Source: Dermanyssus gallinae (Eukaryota > Arthropoda > Arachnida > Mesostigmata > Dermanyssidae). From it: DNA of 64,000 nt. The translations under genes were made by a program, and so were the position numbers. The number at the start of each line of letters is the position of its first letter. The first letter of the stretch is position 1. The notes beneath the pieces are model-generated. The model made no database searches. It saw only the letters and a program-made list of their open reading frames with translations, and was not told where the DNA came from. The stretch covers positions 62,001 to 126,000 of the forward strand of contig QVRM01002473.1 of assembly GCA_003439945.1 (NCBI GenBank), given 5' to 3'. Below, piece after piece: positions 1-12,376 of the stretch.

Positions 1-779
1 GGAGTCTTGTAACTGCTGAAACGAATAGTTGAAGGCAGGGTCTGGCAGCAGAGGAAGAAGATGTTAAGAAGGGGAATTTTACATCGGTCTGGTGGTTGGT
101 TCATAGATTGCTGGTGGTGGCGATCATGCTGTTTGCGCGTGCTTTCAGAAAAGAGCCCGCGTAAAGGCAAACATGCCGTGTTACAACCGTACAGATCTAG
201 GCTATAAAAGCCTTTTTATCTACTACAAGATTGCCAAATACAAATTAAGACGATTGCGGTTATGCATGGATAGAACGTACCCTGTCGTAACATAAAATGT
301 CATCGCTTATTTCAATACGACAAATCGCCTATATCAGTCCGTCAATCCGACACTAACTTCATTATCTTCCCCTTACCACGTACTCATTTTTTGGCTCGAG
401 TTTTTGCTCGGAAGAGCAAATCGACTACAGACTCTCCAACAGTAGCCGCATTAGGTCTCCGGCAATATGCAACACTGTTGCAACTTATTTATTTCATTAT
501 AATTTAGAAGAATATATAAAATGCTTCACGGCGTTGCTGCTCGTCGACCTAGTTGCTCCTTCTGCGCGCCGTAGTCTGTTGCAACTGCCTCTACGTGTGC
601 TTATGTATGCCACTCGCTGTCGGCGACGGTATACTAGCTAAGTCGCATTCTTTGGGGGCCACTTAGCTCACGCCTGACAATGCTTTCTAGTCGGCGTATT
701 AAGGGCTAACGCAATTAAGCATTGAGTATGACACATTAATTTTCAAACCATATTATACATCACTACTATATATTAATGC

Positions 780-917
<138 letters not shown>

Positions 918-1050
918 GATATAGCGTGTTAGACAGTTCTATATATGTTGAGTTACTTTCCGATCGGGTCATCACCTTGTCTATGCTCCTCCCGAAACGC
1001 ACCACGGACGACGAACGAGCCGCTGTTCAACGGGATCTTATTAAGTCTCT

Positions 1051-1143
1051 TGTTGTTGTTGTTGTTGTTGTTGCTGTTGTTGTTGTTGTTGTTGTTGTGG
1101 TTCTTGTTGTGGTTCTTGTTGTTGTTGTTGCTGTTGTTGTTAC
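1051..1143. repeat. (TTG)n microsatellite with interruptions
   Basis: The tract is a TTG/GTT repeat broken by a few CTG and GGTTC variants. Similar (TTG/CAA)n tracts recur at 5823-5935, 15597-15725, 17958-18035, 37051-37102 and 42246-42358. Confidence 0.9.
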
Positions 1144-2212
1144 CTCGTGAAGTGCTTTGTGAAAGAAATACCCTTTTTTGCACAGGCCTAACAGGAAATT
1201 TACGTTAGAGGGCGTCTAAGCGTGGCACGAAGGCAGAAGGTTTAACACAGTAGACGGTGCAGAATACTCGGCTGGCTGCTTGGATTCGACTTCGGCACGT
1301 CGGCTGCACATTAGGTGGTACATCGATACGCTACAGAGGTCGAAGCGTCTGCACAGGTCGGGGCATCGGGTGCACGCACCTCGGCTGCGGGTTCTTTGGG
1401 ACGAATGGGCTTGGGGCTAGCGTAAAACGAGCGCCAGAAAAGAAAAAAGGAGAGAAGAAAAGCCTGTCAGACGGTAAGCTGAAGAGACAGGGTCACCGTG
1501 TAAGGAGATCCCGTCCGTGGCCGCCGAGGCTCATCGACTCTATCAGGGTGTGTTCTGTGTTAATATTTGCTTAGCCGCTTGCCTGCTTGTGGACGGCTTT
1601 GTTCGACCTCGAGACCTCGGTGGGCGCAAACTGTTGGCGGATCAGCAGTCGTTTTCGTTCGCCTCATCCAGCCGCATCGTCCTGCGCGACAGGCCGTAAC
1701 AGGCCAAAGGTTAAGGCGAAACGCTAGCTAGCTGAAGGCGCTGAGCGAGGCTGTGGGCCCCAACAAGCAGGTGTGGGCCCGTTTTTGCACGTATCTACGT
1801 TGTGCGTCCGTTGCTTGCGATGTCCTGGTCGTTTTTAGGGGACTTTCTTCGTTTTCACGATGCCTAAAATGGCCCAACCCAAGTGATATACGTGATTGAG
1901 AGTATAAGAATAAACAAAGTGGCTTCTATAATATCTACTACAAAATGTTACTGTCCAGCAACTTGCGTATTAGAAACAACGCAACGCGGCTTTGAATACG
2001 AGCACCTGCAGATACGACCGCAGGTGCCGCTGCGAGGGCAGTAAGTAGTTCGACGCGTAGACAAACAAGCAGGGGTGTAGCTTATGTACTTATGAGAGAC
2101 GTACGTCTCTTGTGATTAAAGTCTACTGGCTTTTCGCGTGGGCATCGCTTCGCTTCTGGATGATATCTGAGCTGTGTGCTGCTGCAATCAACGGTTGACG
2201 TTCTGTGCTGGA

Positions 2213-2315
2213 TATAACAAAGTAGCTTTAAGAAAGTGGCAAATGCAAAAAGCAGTCCCGTGGACGTTAAATCTTGGCTGGGGGTCAGCCCGAAAAGTAT
2301 TATAACAAAGTAGCT
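2213..2315 (+). mobile_element. 5'-truncated SINE (family 1) with 15-bp target-site duplication
   Basis: The direct repeat TATAACAAAGTAGCT occurs at 2213-2227 and again at 2301-2315. Between them lies the 3' part of the SINE found elsewhere in the window, ending GGGTCAGCCCGAAAAGTAT. A perfect 15-bp duplication around a 5'-truncated body is the signature of target-primed reverse transcription, so this copy was probably inserted by LINE machinery. It shares its 3' portion with the copies at 2386, 33550, 33724 and 43092. Confidence 0.85.
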
Positions 2316-2385
2316 CAGCGAAATTGCTCGAGCTGTGTATATACGTTTGCTCCAGCATGACTATCTACTACTACTACTACTACTA

Positions 2386-2570
2386 TAAACTTTTCGGGCT
2401 GACCCTCAGCCAATATTTAAGGCCCACGGGACTGCTTTTCGCATTGCTTCATAGACGGACCTTCACAAATACAAAGATGCAACGGTGGGGTTCGAACCTG
2501 GGCACCTGCTATGTGTCTCCTTCGGTCGCGAGGCGCAGGCGAATGCGCCACAACGCCGCCGGGCTTGACT
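2386..2570 (-). mobile_element. tRNA-derived SINE, family 1, near full length
   Basis: Read on the minus strand, the head (near 2570) carries an A-box-like GGCGTTGTGGCG. Further on is a B box GGTTCGAACCC, about 2487-2497 on the plus strand. The shared body follows and ends in the GTCAGCCCGAAAAGT 3' end and a (TAG)n tail at 2365-2385. Box order and spacing match the RNA polymerase III promoter of a tRNA-derived SINE. Its 3' half is inverted relative to the truncated copy just upstream. Confidence 0.8.
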
Positions 2571-2702
2571 TTACTACTACTGCTACTGCATTTAGTGCTA
2601 CCATGACCATGACAGCTGAGACAAGAAACTACTATGTACTAAATGATAGTTCAGTGCCTGTCGCGATCTCATAAAGAATTTTGGCATATATGATTACGCT
2701 AC

Positions 2703-2915
2703 CGAGCAAGATGGCTTAGTGGCAAAAGTCGTTGCCTTGCATTCGGTATGCCTGGGTTCGCGACCCAGACCGGCCACTCCTAAATTGGTTTTTATGATTT
2801 CCAATTTAACAAGGCGAATGCCGGAGTGGATTAAAAATTGACCATGATCGGAACAAAAAATCGGGGAGCACAGATGTCTCAATAAAAAGAGATAGTGCAT
2901 TACCATCCAACCCCT
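2703..2915 (+). mobile_element. tRNA-like element with A and B boxes (second SINE type)
   Basis: Positions 2703-2780 resemble a tRNA. An A-box-like TGGCTTAGTGG is followed by a perfect T-arm, CTGGG-TTCGCGA-CCCAG, containing the B box. The anticodon arm is poorly formed, so this is more likely a SINE head or tRNA pseudogene than a working tRNA. An AT-rich body without similarity to family 1 continues to about 2915. Only one copy is present in the window, so the boundaries are estimates. Confidence 0.55.
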
Positions 2916-3093
2916 CATTAATTGTTAAGTAGATAGCCTTTTTGTGGGGGCGACACGAGTTATGCTGGAAACAAAAAAACGTTCAACGTCGCCGATGAAT
3001 TTTAGTTGCATCAGTACGATCTAGTCAGAAAGCTTGATTCGGTGTCTAACGTTGCGTGTTACTACGCTGCTTTTTGTGCAATCATTTCTGCAG

Positions 3094-3717
3094 GTGGCCT
3101 TCAGCGCAATGGGACGCTTCGGTCGTCGACAATCAAGAAGGTCGCTCCGCCGACTGTACCTGACCTAACGAACAACAACAACAGCAGCAGCAACAACAAT
3201 AGCAACAACAATAACAACAGCAGCAGCGGTGGCAACAACAACAACAACATCAGCAATAACAATAACAACAACAATAACAGCGCACATTCGCCCGCGCCTC
3301 CTCCACAGCCTGCCGGGACACTTGTTGCCATAACGACGGGTGGAAATGCTGGAGGTGCCGGCAGCTGCATGGGGGGCCTGACGACAGGCGGCTGCCAAGG
3401 AAACCAGGGTCAAGTTCCTCTGAATCGACTGTCGTGCTACTCGACAGGTTCGTCAGGTTCATCGCATTCGTCCGGTGCTTCTTCAGTGGCGACCTTTGAC
3501 AGTGACTCGGTGGTCTACCAATCGACGACGTCTATGCACCACCATGCTCACGCATCGCTGCTTCATCATCCAGGACAGCAACAACAACAACAACCACATC
3601 AGCAGCAACAACAACAACCACATCATCAGCAGCAGCAAATATCAAATTATCAGGGTCAACATCACCTTCATCATCAGACTACCCATTCGACGCCACCCAT
3701 GTGTCCACCATCGCCTG
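3094..3717 (+). CDS. Internal coding exon, Asn/Ser- and Gln/His-rich protein (unidentified)
   Basis: This looks like a real internal exon. It follows an acceptor with a pyrimidine-rich lead (TTTCTGCAG, ending 3093) and stops at a consensus donor GTAAGT (3718-3723). The 624 nt are open in one frame, entering and leaving in phase 1. The 208 residues begin with a unique, basic stretch (about residues 4-26, containing RNGTLRSST and APPTVPDL). An Asn/Ser run follows (about 27-62), then a Gly/Ser/Thr-rich part, a Ser-rich patch with FDSDSVVYQS, a His/Gln-rich tract, and the end TPPMCPPSPG. Such composition is typical of disordered cytoplasmic tails or regulatory proteins, but no domain can be named. 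It is phase-compatible with the exon at 38027. The homopolymer runs come from CAA/AAC repeats, so a chance frame is possible but unlikely given both splice sites and the length. Confidence 0.72.
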
Positions 3718-4060
3718 GTAAGTACTACCACGCCTGCCTACGCGAATGACGGCGTTAATGTTGCTGAAGACGGTTTTGGTTGGTACAGCGGTGGAAGAGA
3801 AGGTGGATGAGATCGTGGAAGAGATCGTGTCGGTCGATCGATTTCATTGTTCATTCAACTATTTGGAGTTGGCGCAATCGGCACCAGTGTGTGCGCGCGT
3901 GTGTGTACCAGAAAAGTGACGTCCCGTTTATTGTACGCTCATCAAGTAGACTGCGAGAATTCAAGTTTCACTCTTGTACGGCCGAAAGTGCTCGACGACT
4001 AGTCCCAGTTGTGCTCTATTACACTCTTGAATATTGAAGAAGCCGTGATTGGTGGTGGGC

Positions 4061-4122
4061 TCTCGAGTACCGGCGAAAGAACATGCTTGACAATGAGCAT
4101 GTTCTTTCGCCGGTAGTCGAGA
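4061..4122. ncRNA. Near-perfect stem-loop; candidate small-RNA hairpin
   Basis: TACCGGCGAAAGAACATGCT (4068-4087) is followed by an 8-base loop, TGACAATG, and the exact reverse complement of the arm (4096-4115). After one G-G mismatch, six more pairs form (4061-4066 with 4117-4122), giving 26 pairs in 27 positions. Loop size and arm length fit a microRNA-like precursor or a short foldback transposon remnant. The near-perfect pairing is tighter than in most animal microRNA precursors. No seed family is recognised. Confidence 0.45.
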
Positions 4123-5430
4123 TCAAGCGTAAGAAAGCAGTTATCAACTGACGCATGGACGTCGTCCGTAAACGTATTGCATAACAGTTGGGTTAAATAC
4201 CATGTAGTTCGAAATGCATTTGGTTCCATGAGCAACGGATGATTGCCCGTGCGCTGCATATTAAAGACCTTAGGATGTCGGGGCAGTTAGTTTTATCTTG
4301 TTCATCAAAATTATGTATGGTATGCAAATCGCATGGCAGGTTCCCATGGAATGCAGATCACGGCTTGAGTGTGCGTATTTGGCGGAAGACAATGAAAGGC
4401 GAACTGTGCAAGTCAACATGTTCTATATGTTGGCGCCAACATTGGGTGGAGGTGTTATGCCCATTGGGACCACAGTTAAGTCCGACTAGCGAAATCATAT
4501 TTTTCCGACTAGCGACATCGATTTTGGTTTTCCAGGCGCATGGCTTGGATTTCCAGGTGCATAGCTGCAATGCTGATCGAGGTGCAAGCAAAGGACGTGG
4601 CACTCTGAACGGCCAGTCTAGGAATACACGTGTCATTCTCATTCTTGCACTGCCTGCTGCTCCACTAATGCTCGATAACTTGGTATGGTTGACGCTATAG
4701 GCTGTTTCGAAGCGGGACGAGAGCCATTTGCTTTTAATGGTGATTTATTGTTCAATTCAATATTCAGTAGCGTTAGTGACTTTCCTCGGGAAATCTTGCA
4801 GTGTCATCATCGCTGCCATGTGTGAGTTGCGTTCGCGTACACACAACCCGGGTAGGGAGGCGAAGAAAACAAACTATTTGGCCTCCATTAGGATTTTGCG
4901 CTCGACGGAAACGCAGGTCAGCAGTGATGCTGATGACGGTGATGGTAGGGGTGCTGGAAAGCCCTTATTATAGAAGCAACTTGAGCCAAAGTGCTGACGT
5001 TGGATATTATTGAAACGTTCACATTCAACTTCCTGACGTTGCCAGGTCGACGTAATTGGCTTCAATAGGATTTCCTAAAACGTGCACAGATCGGTCGAGC
5101 CGTGTTGGGGTTAGCCCTCACTACATCATGCAATGCGACGATGGTAATAATAATAATGAGATGATGGTGGCCACTGTTGCCTCCTTAACCAGGGGTTTGC
5201 CACACTTATGAGTTGTTGCTTTCAGAAATAGAAATTTCTAGTCTACTTCAATAACAACAACAACTACTACTACTACTTTGTCACCCTATCGATTAGTGGA
5301 GCGGTTGCTCTAAAATTGGAGGGGTTGTTATACGGTGGTATTTTTGTATTATCTCACCTTTCTAGTTCCTTTGTCGCGCATGCACTTCTCCCCCCTCTAT
5401 TTTTCGATTGTCCTTTCGAGACATAAAAGA

Positions 5431-5532
<102 letters not shown>

Positions 5533-6019
5533 TTATAGTGCAGGCGTTTGTAGTGATGCTACAGGGGCGCCTCACACATTGTGAAGGACGGATGGAGGAG
5601 GTCTGGCCTCGTTAAGTCGGCGGGGGCTCGGGAGTTGTGCTGCGCGCACCCATGGGTGGAATGGGTGGACAAACAAGTGCGATGGGCGCACGCGGCGGCG
5701 GCTGACTCTTCCGACGACTTTGGATTGTGAAGTGCGGAAGTGATTTTCAAGCGCAGAGGACGTATTGGAACAACAGACGAACAGCAGAGAAGTTCAGCAA
5801 TGGGAGAGACCACAACCATAAGAACAGCAACAGCAACGACAATGCCAGCAACAACAACAAACATCAACAACAACAACAAACAACAACAATAACAACACAC
5901 AACAACAACAACCCCAACGACGACGACAAGAACAACAACTGTTCGCGCCTGTAGCTCAACTAACCCAATGACCCATCATCAACCCATCCTGGTGGCGTAC
6001 GTTCGTTCGTCTGTCTTCC

Positions 6020-6052
<33 letters not shown>

Positions 6053-6065
6053 GTCTTCCTCTCAG

Positions 6066-6260
6066 CCGCGGCTTGTCCGCTCGCGGTCGTCCCCTTTTGC
6101 ACGGGGCCAGGCTAGAGACGTGGATGGATACGCTAAGAAGCACTATGGCCTCGACACATCGTCGCCCTCGCCGAACAGCGGCGGCAGGGGCGACAATGAA
6201 CAAGAAAACGACGACGACGATGAGGTGTACAGCGATGGCCAGGCTGCGCTAGATCCCTGA
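6066..6260 (+). CDS. Candidate terminal coding exon with acidic C-terminus (unidentified)
   Basis: A roughly 48-nt pyrimidine tract ending TCTTCCTCTCAG (to 6065) makes an excellent acceptor. The following 195 nt are open in phase 0 for 64 residues, ending with TGA at 6258-6260. The peptide opens with a basic stretch (PRLVRSRSSPFARG), then DVDGYAKKHYGLDTSS, and ends in a very acidic tail (NDDDDEVYSDGQAALDP). An AATAAA at 6524-6529 supplies a poly(A) signal 264 nt after the stop. This supports a real 3' end. It cannot follow the exon at 3094-3717 directly, because that exon leaves in phase 1. I cannot name the protein. Confidence 0.5.
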   Translation, partial: PRLVRSRSSPFARGQARDVDGYAKKHYGLDTSSPSPNSGGRGDNEQENDDDDEVYSDGQAALDP

Positions 6261-6523
6261 TGGCGCTTCGTCTTCATTGTCATTGGTGGGACAAACAGAT
6301 CGGCAAACAGGCCGACCGCCACGCGGGCAGGCCTCACAGACAGACTGACAGTCAGAGGGACGCATTCACCCCCGCACGCCCAGACGAAAAGACATATGTT
6401 TACATACAGACCGCGGGAGAGCGGGTTGCCAAGAGAGAGAAAAATAGAGAGAGAGAGAAAGAGAGAAAGTGTGTGAGAGAAAGAGGGGAAGGGGGAGAAG
6501 ATGAGGCGAAAGGGATTAAGTTG

Positions 6524-6529
6524 AATAAA
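6524..6529 (+). terminator. Poly(A) signal AATAAA for the 6066-6260 exon
   Basis: A canonical AATAAA lies downstream of the TGA at 6258, before a GT-rich, pyrimidine-containing stretch at 6600-6650 that could act as the downstream element. Confidence 0.4.
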
Positions 6530-8769
6530 CGCGCGCATGTACTCGGAGAGGCGCCAGCTGGAGGCGGCACGATATACCGTTGTCGCCTTACCAGCACGAT
6601 GTGTTGTTGTTGTTGTCGTCGTCGTTGTCGTTGTCACCGTCTGCCACCGTCACGACCCGCCGCCGCCGCTCATGCTGCTGTCATCGTCGACGAGGACGAC
6701 GACGGCGACGATATGCTAATTACATGTGCTGTTTGCAAACGTCCAAGTAATTGCCGCTCGAGTTTGTTTGAGGACGGGACTGTGTGTGCGAACGCGCGGG
6801 AACTGCGCGGGTCTGGGAGGGTCCGGGAGGGGGTCCGGGAGAGGCCGGACGGAAATGACAGGGTGTACGGCGGGGCGCAGTCCTCATCTATGATCGAACA
6901 AAAATACTCCAAACAAACAAACAAGCCAGCAATCCAAACAACAGCGATGCTGCGGTTCTTGATGTCGTTGTTGTTGCTGTTGCTGTTATTGTTGTGGCTG
7001 CTGTTGTTGTTGTTGTTATTATTATCCTCGCGGCTGGTGGCAGCGGCTTGATGATGCACCACTGCCAACACAATCGAGATCGACTAACGTCAACTAGACA
7101 AAGGCTTCAGTCTGGAAAGTTGACGATTGCAACGACGCCCACTAATGGCGTCGGCAGGGCTGGCTACGGCTTTCTAGAACCTGCGACTAGAAGCCTAGTT
7201 CGATACCCCAGTGAGTCCCGTCGCCAGCATCCTGCTCCATGCTGTCGTATTTCTCATTTTTCGACACGATGGTAATGAGATAGTGGGGCTCACGCTTTGG
7301 GCACGGCAGTACTATATAGCACTGTAGCGTAGATTTTGCTGGGAGCGTCGGTAGCCCTTCGACGATTTGGCTCGTGCGCTGCCATCTTTAAGAAAACACG
7401 CCGCAAAGACATGGTTAGGCGTGCCGGACCAACAGTTTTGTCCTTACTTATGTTTGTCTCAATATTCGTAACCCTAAGAAGCTCCTGGAAAGTTCGTTCC
7501 GAGTTGGCCTCCCGCTCTTCCTTGCTCCTTCGAAGCTAAAGTATTTGCGGATTCCCGCGCGGATATAGACTCCATTGCTACCTCTCGACGGCCGCCTCTT
7601 CTCGGGCCTGCTCTGGATTACAATTCTACTTCTATGCCTTTTAACCCTCCCTTTGAAAGTCTAGAAGTATGGCCCGAGCTATAACCACTTGCGTAAGTAC
7701 CTGTCGGTATGCTTTGCAGATTTTAAGCAACACGCGCACATCGCAGTTTTACCAAGTTTTTGTTTTTTATTTTATTATTTTTTCCTTTTATATGCAACAT
7801 AGATGGCTCTCTTCTACGGTTTGCGGTAGCTTCTTCCTGCCCTTTCGTATTCCACTTGTCTTTGGCATCGGTCTGACAGGAATCGCCAAGTTCTTGATGA
7901 TGCAGCCTTATCCATCACGTGCTTTAGGCAGGCCTGGGGCGAGCCTAAGGGCCTACTCACTAGGGCCTAATGGACTCGTTGACTTGGAGGTTCAGACCTG
8001 AAAACCGCTTTCTCTCAACCAATGGGGTGACCTTCATCAATTCTGCCCGAGTGTAAGAAGGTTACATGTCGCCATTTGTCAAGGTTCGCCCTTCCTATTC
8101 TGCAGCGTTGTTCTGTCTTTAGACTCAATAAGTTTAGATAAGTCACGTTTCAGTGAATTAGGCTGAGGGAATTCTGGCCGCGACTTCATATGTGGAAGAG
8201 TTAGTTTAAACAACTTTTGTATTTTTAAACGAATAAAGGTTATTCTGAGTCCTTAGCAAGTTAAAGTAGCGTTTTTCACGCCCAGGGAGGCACTATTGAG
8301 ACCTCGTGGTGTTCGTTCTTCCCTCAAGTACGGCATTCATCGCTTTCCAATGCAGTATGTGGGTCAACCAATATTGAAGCCCTCCTGCTAGGGGGGGGTG
8401 GCTTGTTTTTATTTCCACCGCCAGCCAAGCTGGTATGAAGGATTTCAGAGTTCCGTGGGTAGCGGAGGCGCAGCTATCTGTAGGTTGGTGGAGTGAAGCG
8501 TTTGCGGGCTTAATATTAGTAGAAATAGTCGTATTATGATTACACAAGGGAGTTATAGCCTAATCAGATGATAAAGACAATGACAGCAGCCTCAGCAATA
8601 GTTGTAAATAATTTATTATTATAGTACGATGGAGTTTTTGTACAGCAATGTTTTTTTTAATAATCGCTATTAAAGTACTACAAATGTAACGAGTTTGCTG
8701 GACGTTAGTGCATATGTTTATATTGATAATAATTGTAACATCTAATCTCGTTAGTTTAATATATATATA

Positions 8770-8811
<42 letters not shown>

Positions 8812-9455
8812 CCGCTGTTCAGTTGATCCGTTTGTTAGTCATTGAAATTACTCGATCTCTCATGCTGCTCTGTACCTGTATTCTATTGATCCTCTTAGAC
8901 GCCGCCCGTGTACCCATAAATAAGTGATGCTTGCGATGTTAGCGTTTTCTTTTACGAAGGTTTTTGGTTTTTGCACTTAACGCTACTATCACTATTTTTG
9001 TCAATGCCGGAAGGAAGTTCGACCCGGTATTCAACGGGTAATGGGTAAGCAATTTTGTCTGCCCAATCTGTCGTGTGTGCTGACTTACCGTGTCAGCTCG
9101 GTACAAACCAGGACCTCTCCCGTCTTTCGGTCTAAGACAAGACTAAGCTGTAAAACTCGACCCACCTAACCAACCTGACTACTGTCACGTGAGGATCCTT
9201 AGTGTCGTCACTTACTTGTCGGACGTTAAAACAGACTACTTTTGGCGGTTGGCTAAACGGGGTCCGTGCATCCTCGATCCACGGCCTAGAGGGTACACAT
9301 ATCTATGTACACCACAGTCGACGCCACAGCATACGGAACTGCTCCACGACATCGCATTTTCTGACGAATGAGCGACTCCTTCATAGCGTAATGGACAATG
9401 TGGCTAAGGAAATCTCATTGCGTCAGCTACTTGGTGGATTTCTATCCATCTCTTC

Positions 9456-9459
<4 letters not shown>

Positions 9460-9510
<51 letters not shown>

Positions 9511-9519
9511 TTAGGTATA

Positions 9520-9569
<50 letters not shown>

Positions 9570-9593
9570 CACATATATATATATATATACATC

Positions 9594-9649
<56 letters not shown>

Positions 9650-9655
9650 GGTATA

Positions 9656-9690
<35 letters not shown>
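9460..9690. repeat. (AT)n microsatellite cluster with repeated interruptions
   Basis: Several (AT)n blocks are separated by short islands, including two copies of TTTAGGTATA (near 9509 and 9646) and several ACATAT or ACACAT breaks. The repeated island suggests that the tract grew by duplication of a larger unit as well as by slippage. Confidence 0.93.
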
Positions 9691-10211
9691 GCGTGTCTTT
9701 GTTGCTAGAGGCTGCGGTGTATCTTCGTGTTTTGCTTCCGGCTTGCTCGGCGGTGAGACGAGATTATACGTCACGAAATGGATGCCGGCGATGAGTAGAG
9801 GCCAGCACAGGCAACGCCTGTTGTTGCTGTTGAGTTTGTTTCTTGTACATGTTGCTGTCGGTGTTATTATTGTTTTGCTGTTGTTTTTTATTGTTGTTGT
9901 TGCTGCTGGTATTTCTGTTGTTGTTTTTCATCTTCTTTTTATAACGTTCGTTTCATACTGACACGCTGGTTGGCCATAAGGTAGAGCTTCAATTCGAAAG
10001 CATCTTGCAGCACACAACTGACGCATGATGGTGCTTGCGGCCATCAAGCTGACAAAGAGATTAGCTATAATAATAATAATAAGGGCACCATCGTAACGGG
10101 ATGATGGTGAAACTTGTTTGCCGTTAAAGGAAGACGACCCATACGAACGGTACGAGGAACCGCGTCGCCTTCCACTGCCATAACTATAATTGTATCTCTT
10201 CTTCTCTACGC

Positions 10212-10244
<33 letters not shown>

Positions 10245-11291
10245 GAAATGAGATATCTGCAGACAAAGCACTTTCTCACTAATTGAACAAACATGTTACA
10301 CAAGTTAATCTATTATGTAGTCAATGTGGCCATCGCACACAGGTCGTCTGCTACGTCAGGGCGCTAAACCTATGGTTTGGGGGCTTGCTTCGAATCTTGC
10401 TACCACTATAAGTGTCCGAAGTGGTGGCGGCGCCGACGACAAACGGTGTTTGTAAACATCGTCGTTCTATTCTACCATTTCGGCATGGATATCTCTCAGA
10501 GACTAGAGTTCATTGGGCTCTACTATGAAAATTTATGTTTGGTTGAAAACCGTTTGATGAGCGCGTAATCTCCCAGAAAGCAGATGTTCCGACGCCACCT
10601 CGATGAGCAACCTGACGTCCCTGGATTTTTTCTTCTGTGGGGTTGTTAAAGAGCAAGGTGTACCTCGTATAGGTAATGCCGAAAATTCCCGGAGCGGCTA
10701 TCTTCCGGACGGCATCTCTCAGATGTTCTAACAAAACTCGAATTTCGGTCGTACGTAGTTTACTTTGTCTTTGTTGCCAAATCGTTTAAAACCATCAAAT
10801 GACTCTCTTGCCGCACCCTACATGTGTAAATATATATTTGATTTTTTAATTTTATTATATACTACACAACCATTCTACTAAAACGCATTACACTGAATCT
10901 TTTTAATGTGTTGGGACTCAAAAAATACCAGGTAATCGCGACCGTGCATGCACGGATGCAGGAATTTGTGAACGCCTTTGTCCGTAAGTGCTATTTCTGT
11001 TGATCGCACTTTGTAAGCAGTTATGCGCTTCGAATAATCGATAACACTGTTTTTTTCCTTTCGCTTAGATATATTTATATGTATATTTTTTGGCGCAATG
11101 ACAGGCATTTGCGAACACTTCTGATAGGATATAAGCCGATAACGTCAACATATCCTTATCGTCATTCTCGTATTAGACTTATATCGGCCACTTTAACTTG
11201 CCTTCAAGGCTGCTCGGCTTTGTGCGGTGTTTTTTTGCTTCTGAGACAAATTATGCGAATCTTCTTACGATAGACCACGGCTCATGGAGCG

Positions 11292-11330
<39 letters not shown>

Positions 11331-12245
11331 AACTTCCCTATGTTTACCTTACTTGTGTCAGCCATCTGCTAGCGCTATTGTTGGTTCTATTGACGACCGC
11401 GATATCGCAATCGAGATGATGCCGTGGTCGTATAACGTACGATCCAATTCAGCACGTATTTGACGTGTAAACTCCATAGTTCAAGCAGGAGAAACAGTAA
11501 TGTGGAACAATCAAATGGGCGGAAAAAACAGGAGAGTGGGTCAGAATAATAGCTATGCAAATGGCAGTAAAATGTAAAGCTGCACAATTTTGGCTGTTTC
11601 AAAACGACGAAGCGGGGGATTGTTAGAGAGAGAGCGAAAGAGAGAGAAATACCCAATTGCGTCCCACTGCGTCCTACATCTGTTGCAGGTGCGAATGGCA
11701 CTCCATTGTTCTCAGCTCGGTACAAGGCTGTATTTCTCACACTTCCTTATCAGAGACCCACTATTTGTCCAATTGTACGCCGATGGTCATTACTTAGTTG
11801 CTTCAGTTTGTGTAGGTAGGTATACGTTCTCCACATCAAGGATCTGCCACTTTCATTGGTTAGGATATACCTATATATATTTGTCGCGCGTTTCTCTGTA
11901 GTTTTAGCTCGCACCCGCGAACTCTGAAACTCGCCGCCGGGAAAAGCGGAGCGTCATCCTGTATGCGGCGTAAATATTGTAATGGACTGAATGGTACGCT
12001 CCTGGGCGTGGGACGGGTTGTCGCGAGAGAAGTTTGTGAGAGGCGTCGTCGAGACCCGCCTGTGCTCAGAGTGGAATTGAGTTTGCTAAGCGGAATTAAC
12101 TCAACAAATATGCGACTAGCATCAAAGAGAGAGAGAGAGAGAGAGGGTGAGTGCCATTAGGGCAAGGATGGTTCGCGGTACGCTCGCTTTCAAGTTTGAC
12201 GCACATCGAGGAGGGAGATTTACAAATGCATGTAGGGCGAGGGAG

Positions 12246-12246
<1 letters not shown>

Positions 12247-12296
<50 letters not shown>

Positions 12297-12376
12297 AGCA
12301 TGTATATATTTATATATATATGTATATATTTATATATATATATATATTGAGCATGTATATATTTTTATATATAGCT
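12247..12376. repeat. (AT)n tract containing a duplicated TTGAGCATGTATATAT island
   Basis: The island TATTGAGCATGTATATAT occurs at about 12293 and again at about 12345 inside AT-rich repeats, so a roughly 52-bp unit was tandemly duplicated. Confidence 0.9.

Noticed and set aside
1257..1574. 105-codon frame rich in Arg and Gly
   Set aside because: It has no good start context, splice site or recognisable motif, and ends in an unrelated frame.
6260..7051. 263-codon ATG frame starting on the TGA of the 6066-6260 exon (TGATG overlap)
   Set aside because: Most of it is translation of GA, CGT, CCG and TTG repeats, including a poly-Leu end, and it lies in the presumed 3' UTR. Stop-start overlap coupling is a bacterial habit, not expected here.
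11689..11819. Possible exon after CATCTGTTGCAG, open for 42 codons in phase 1
   Set aside because: Only the acceptor is good. The phase 0 frame is open for even longer, and neither reads like a family or ends at a donor.
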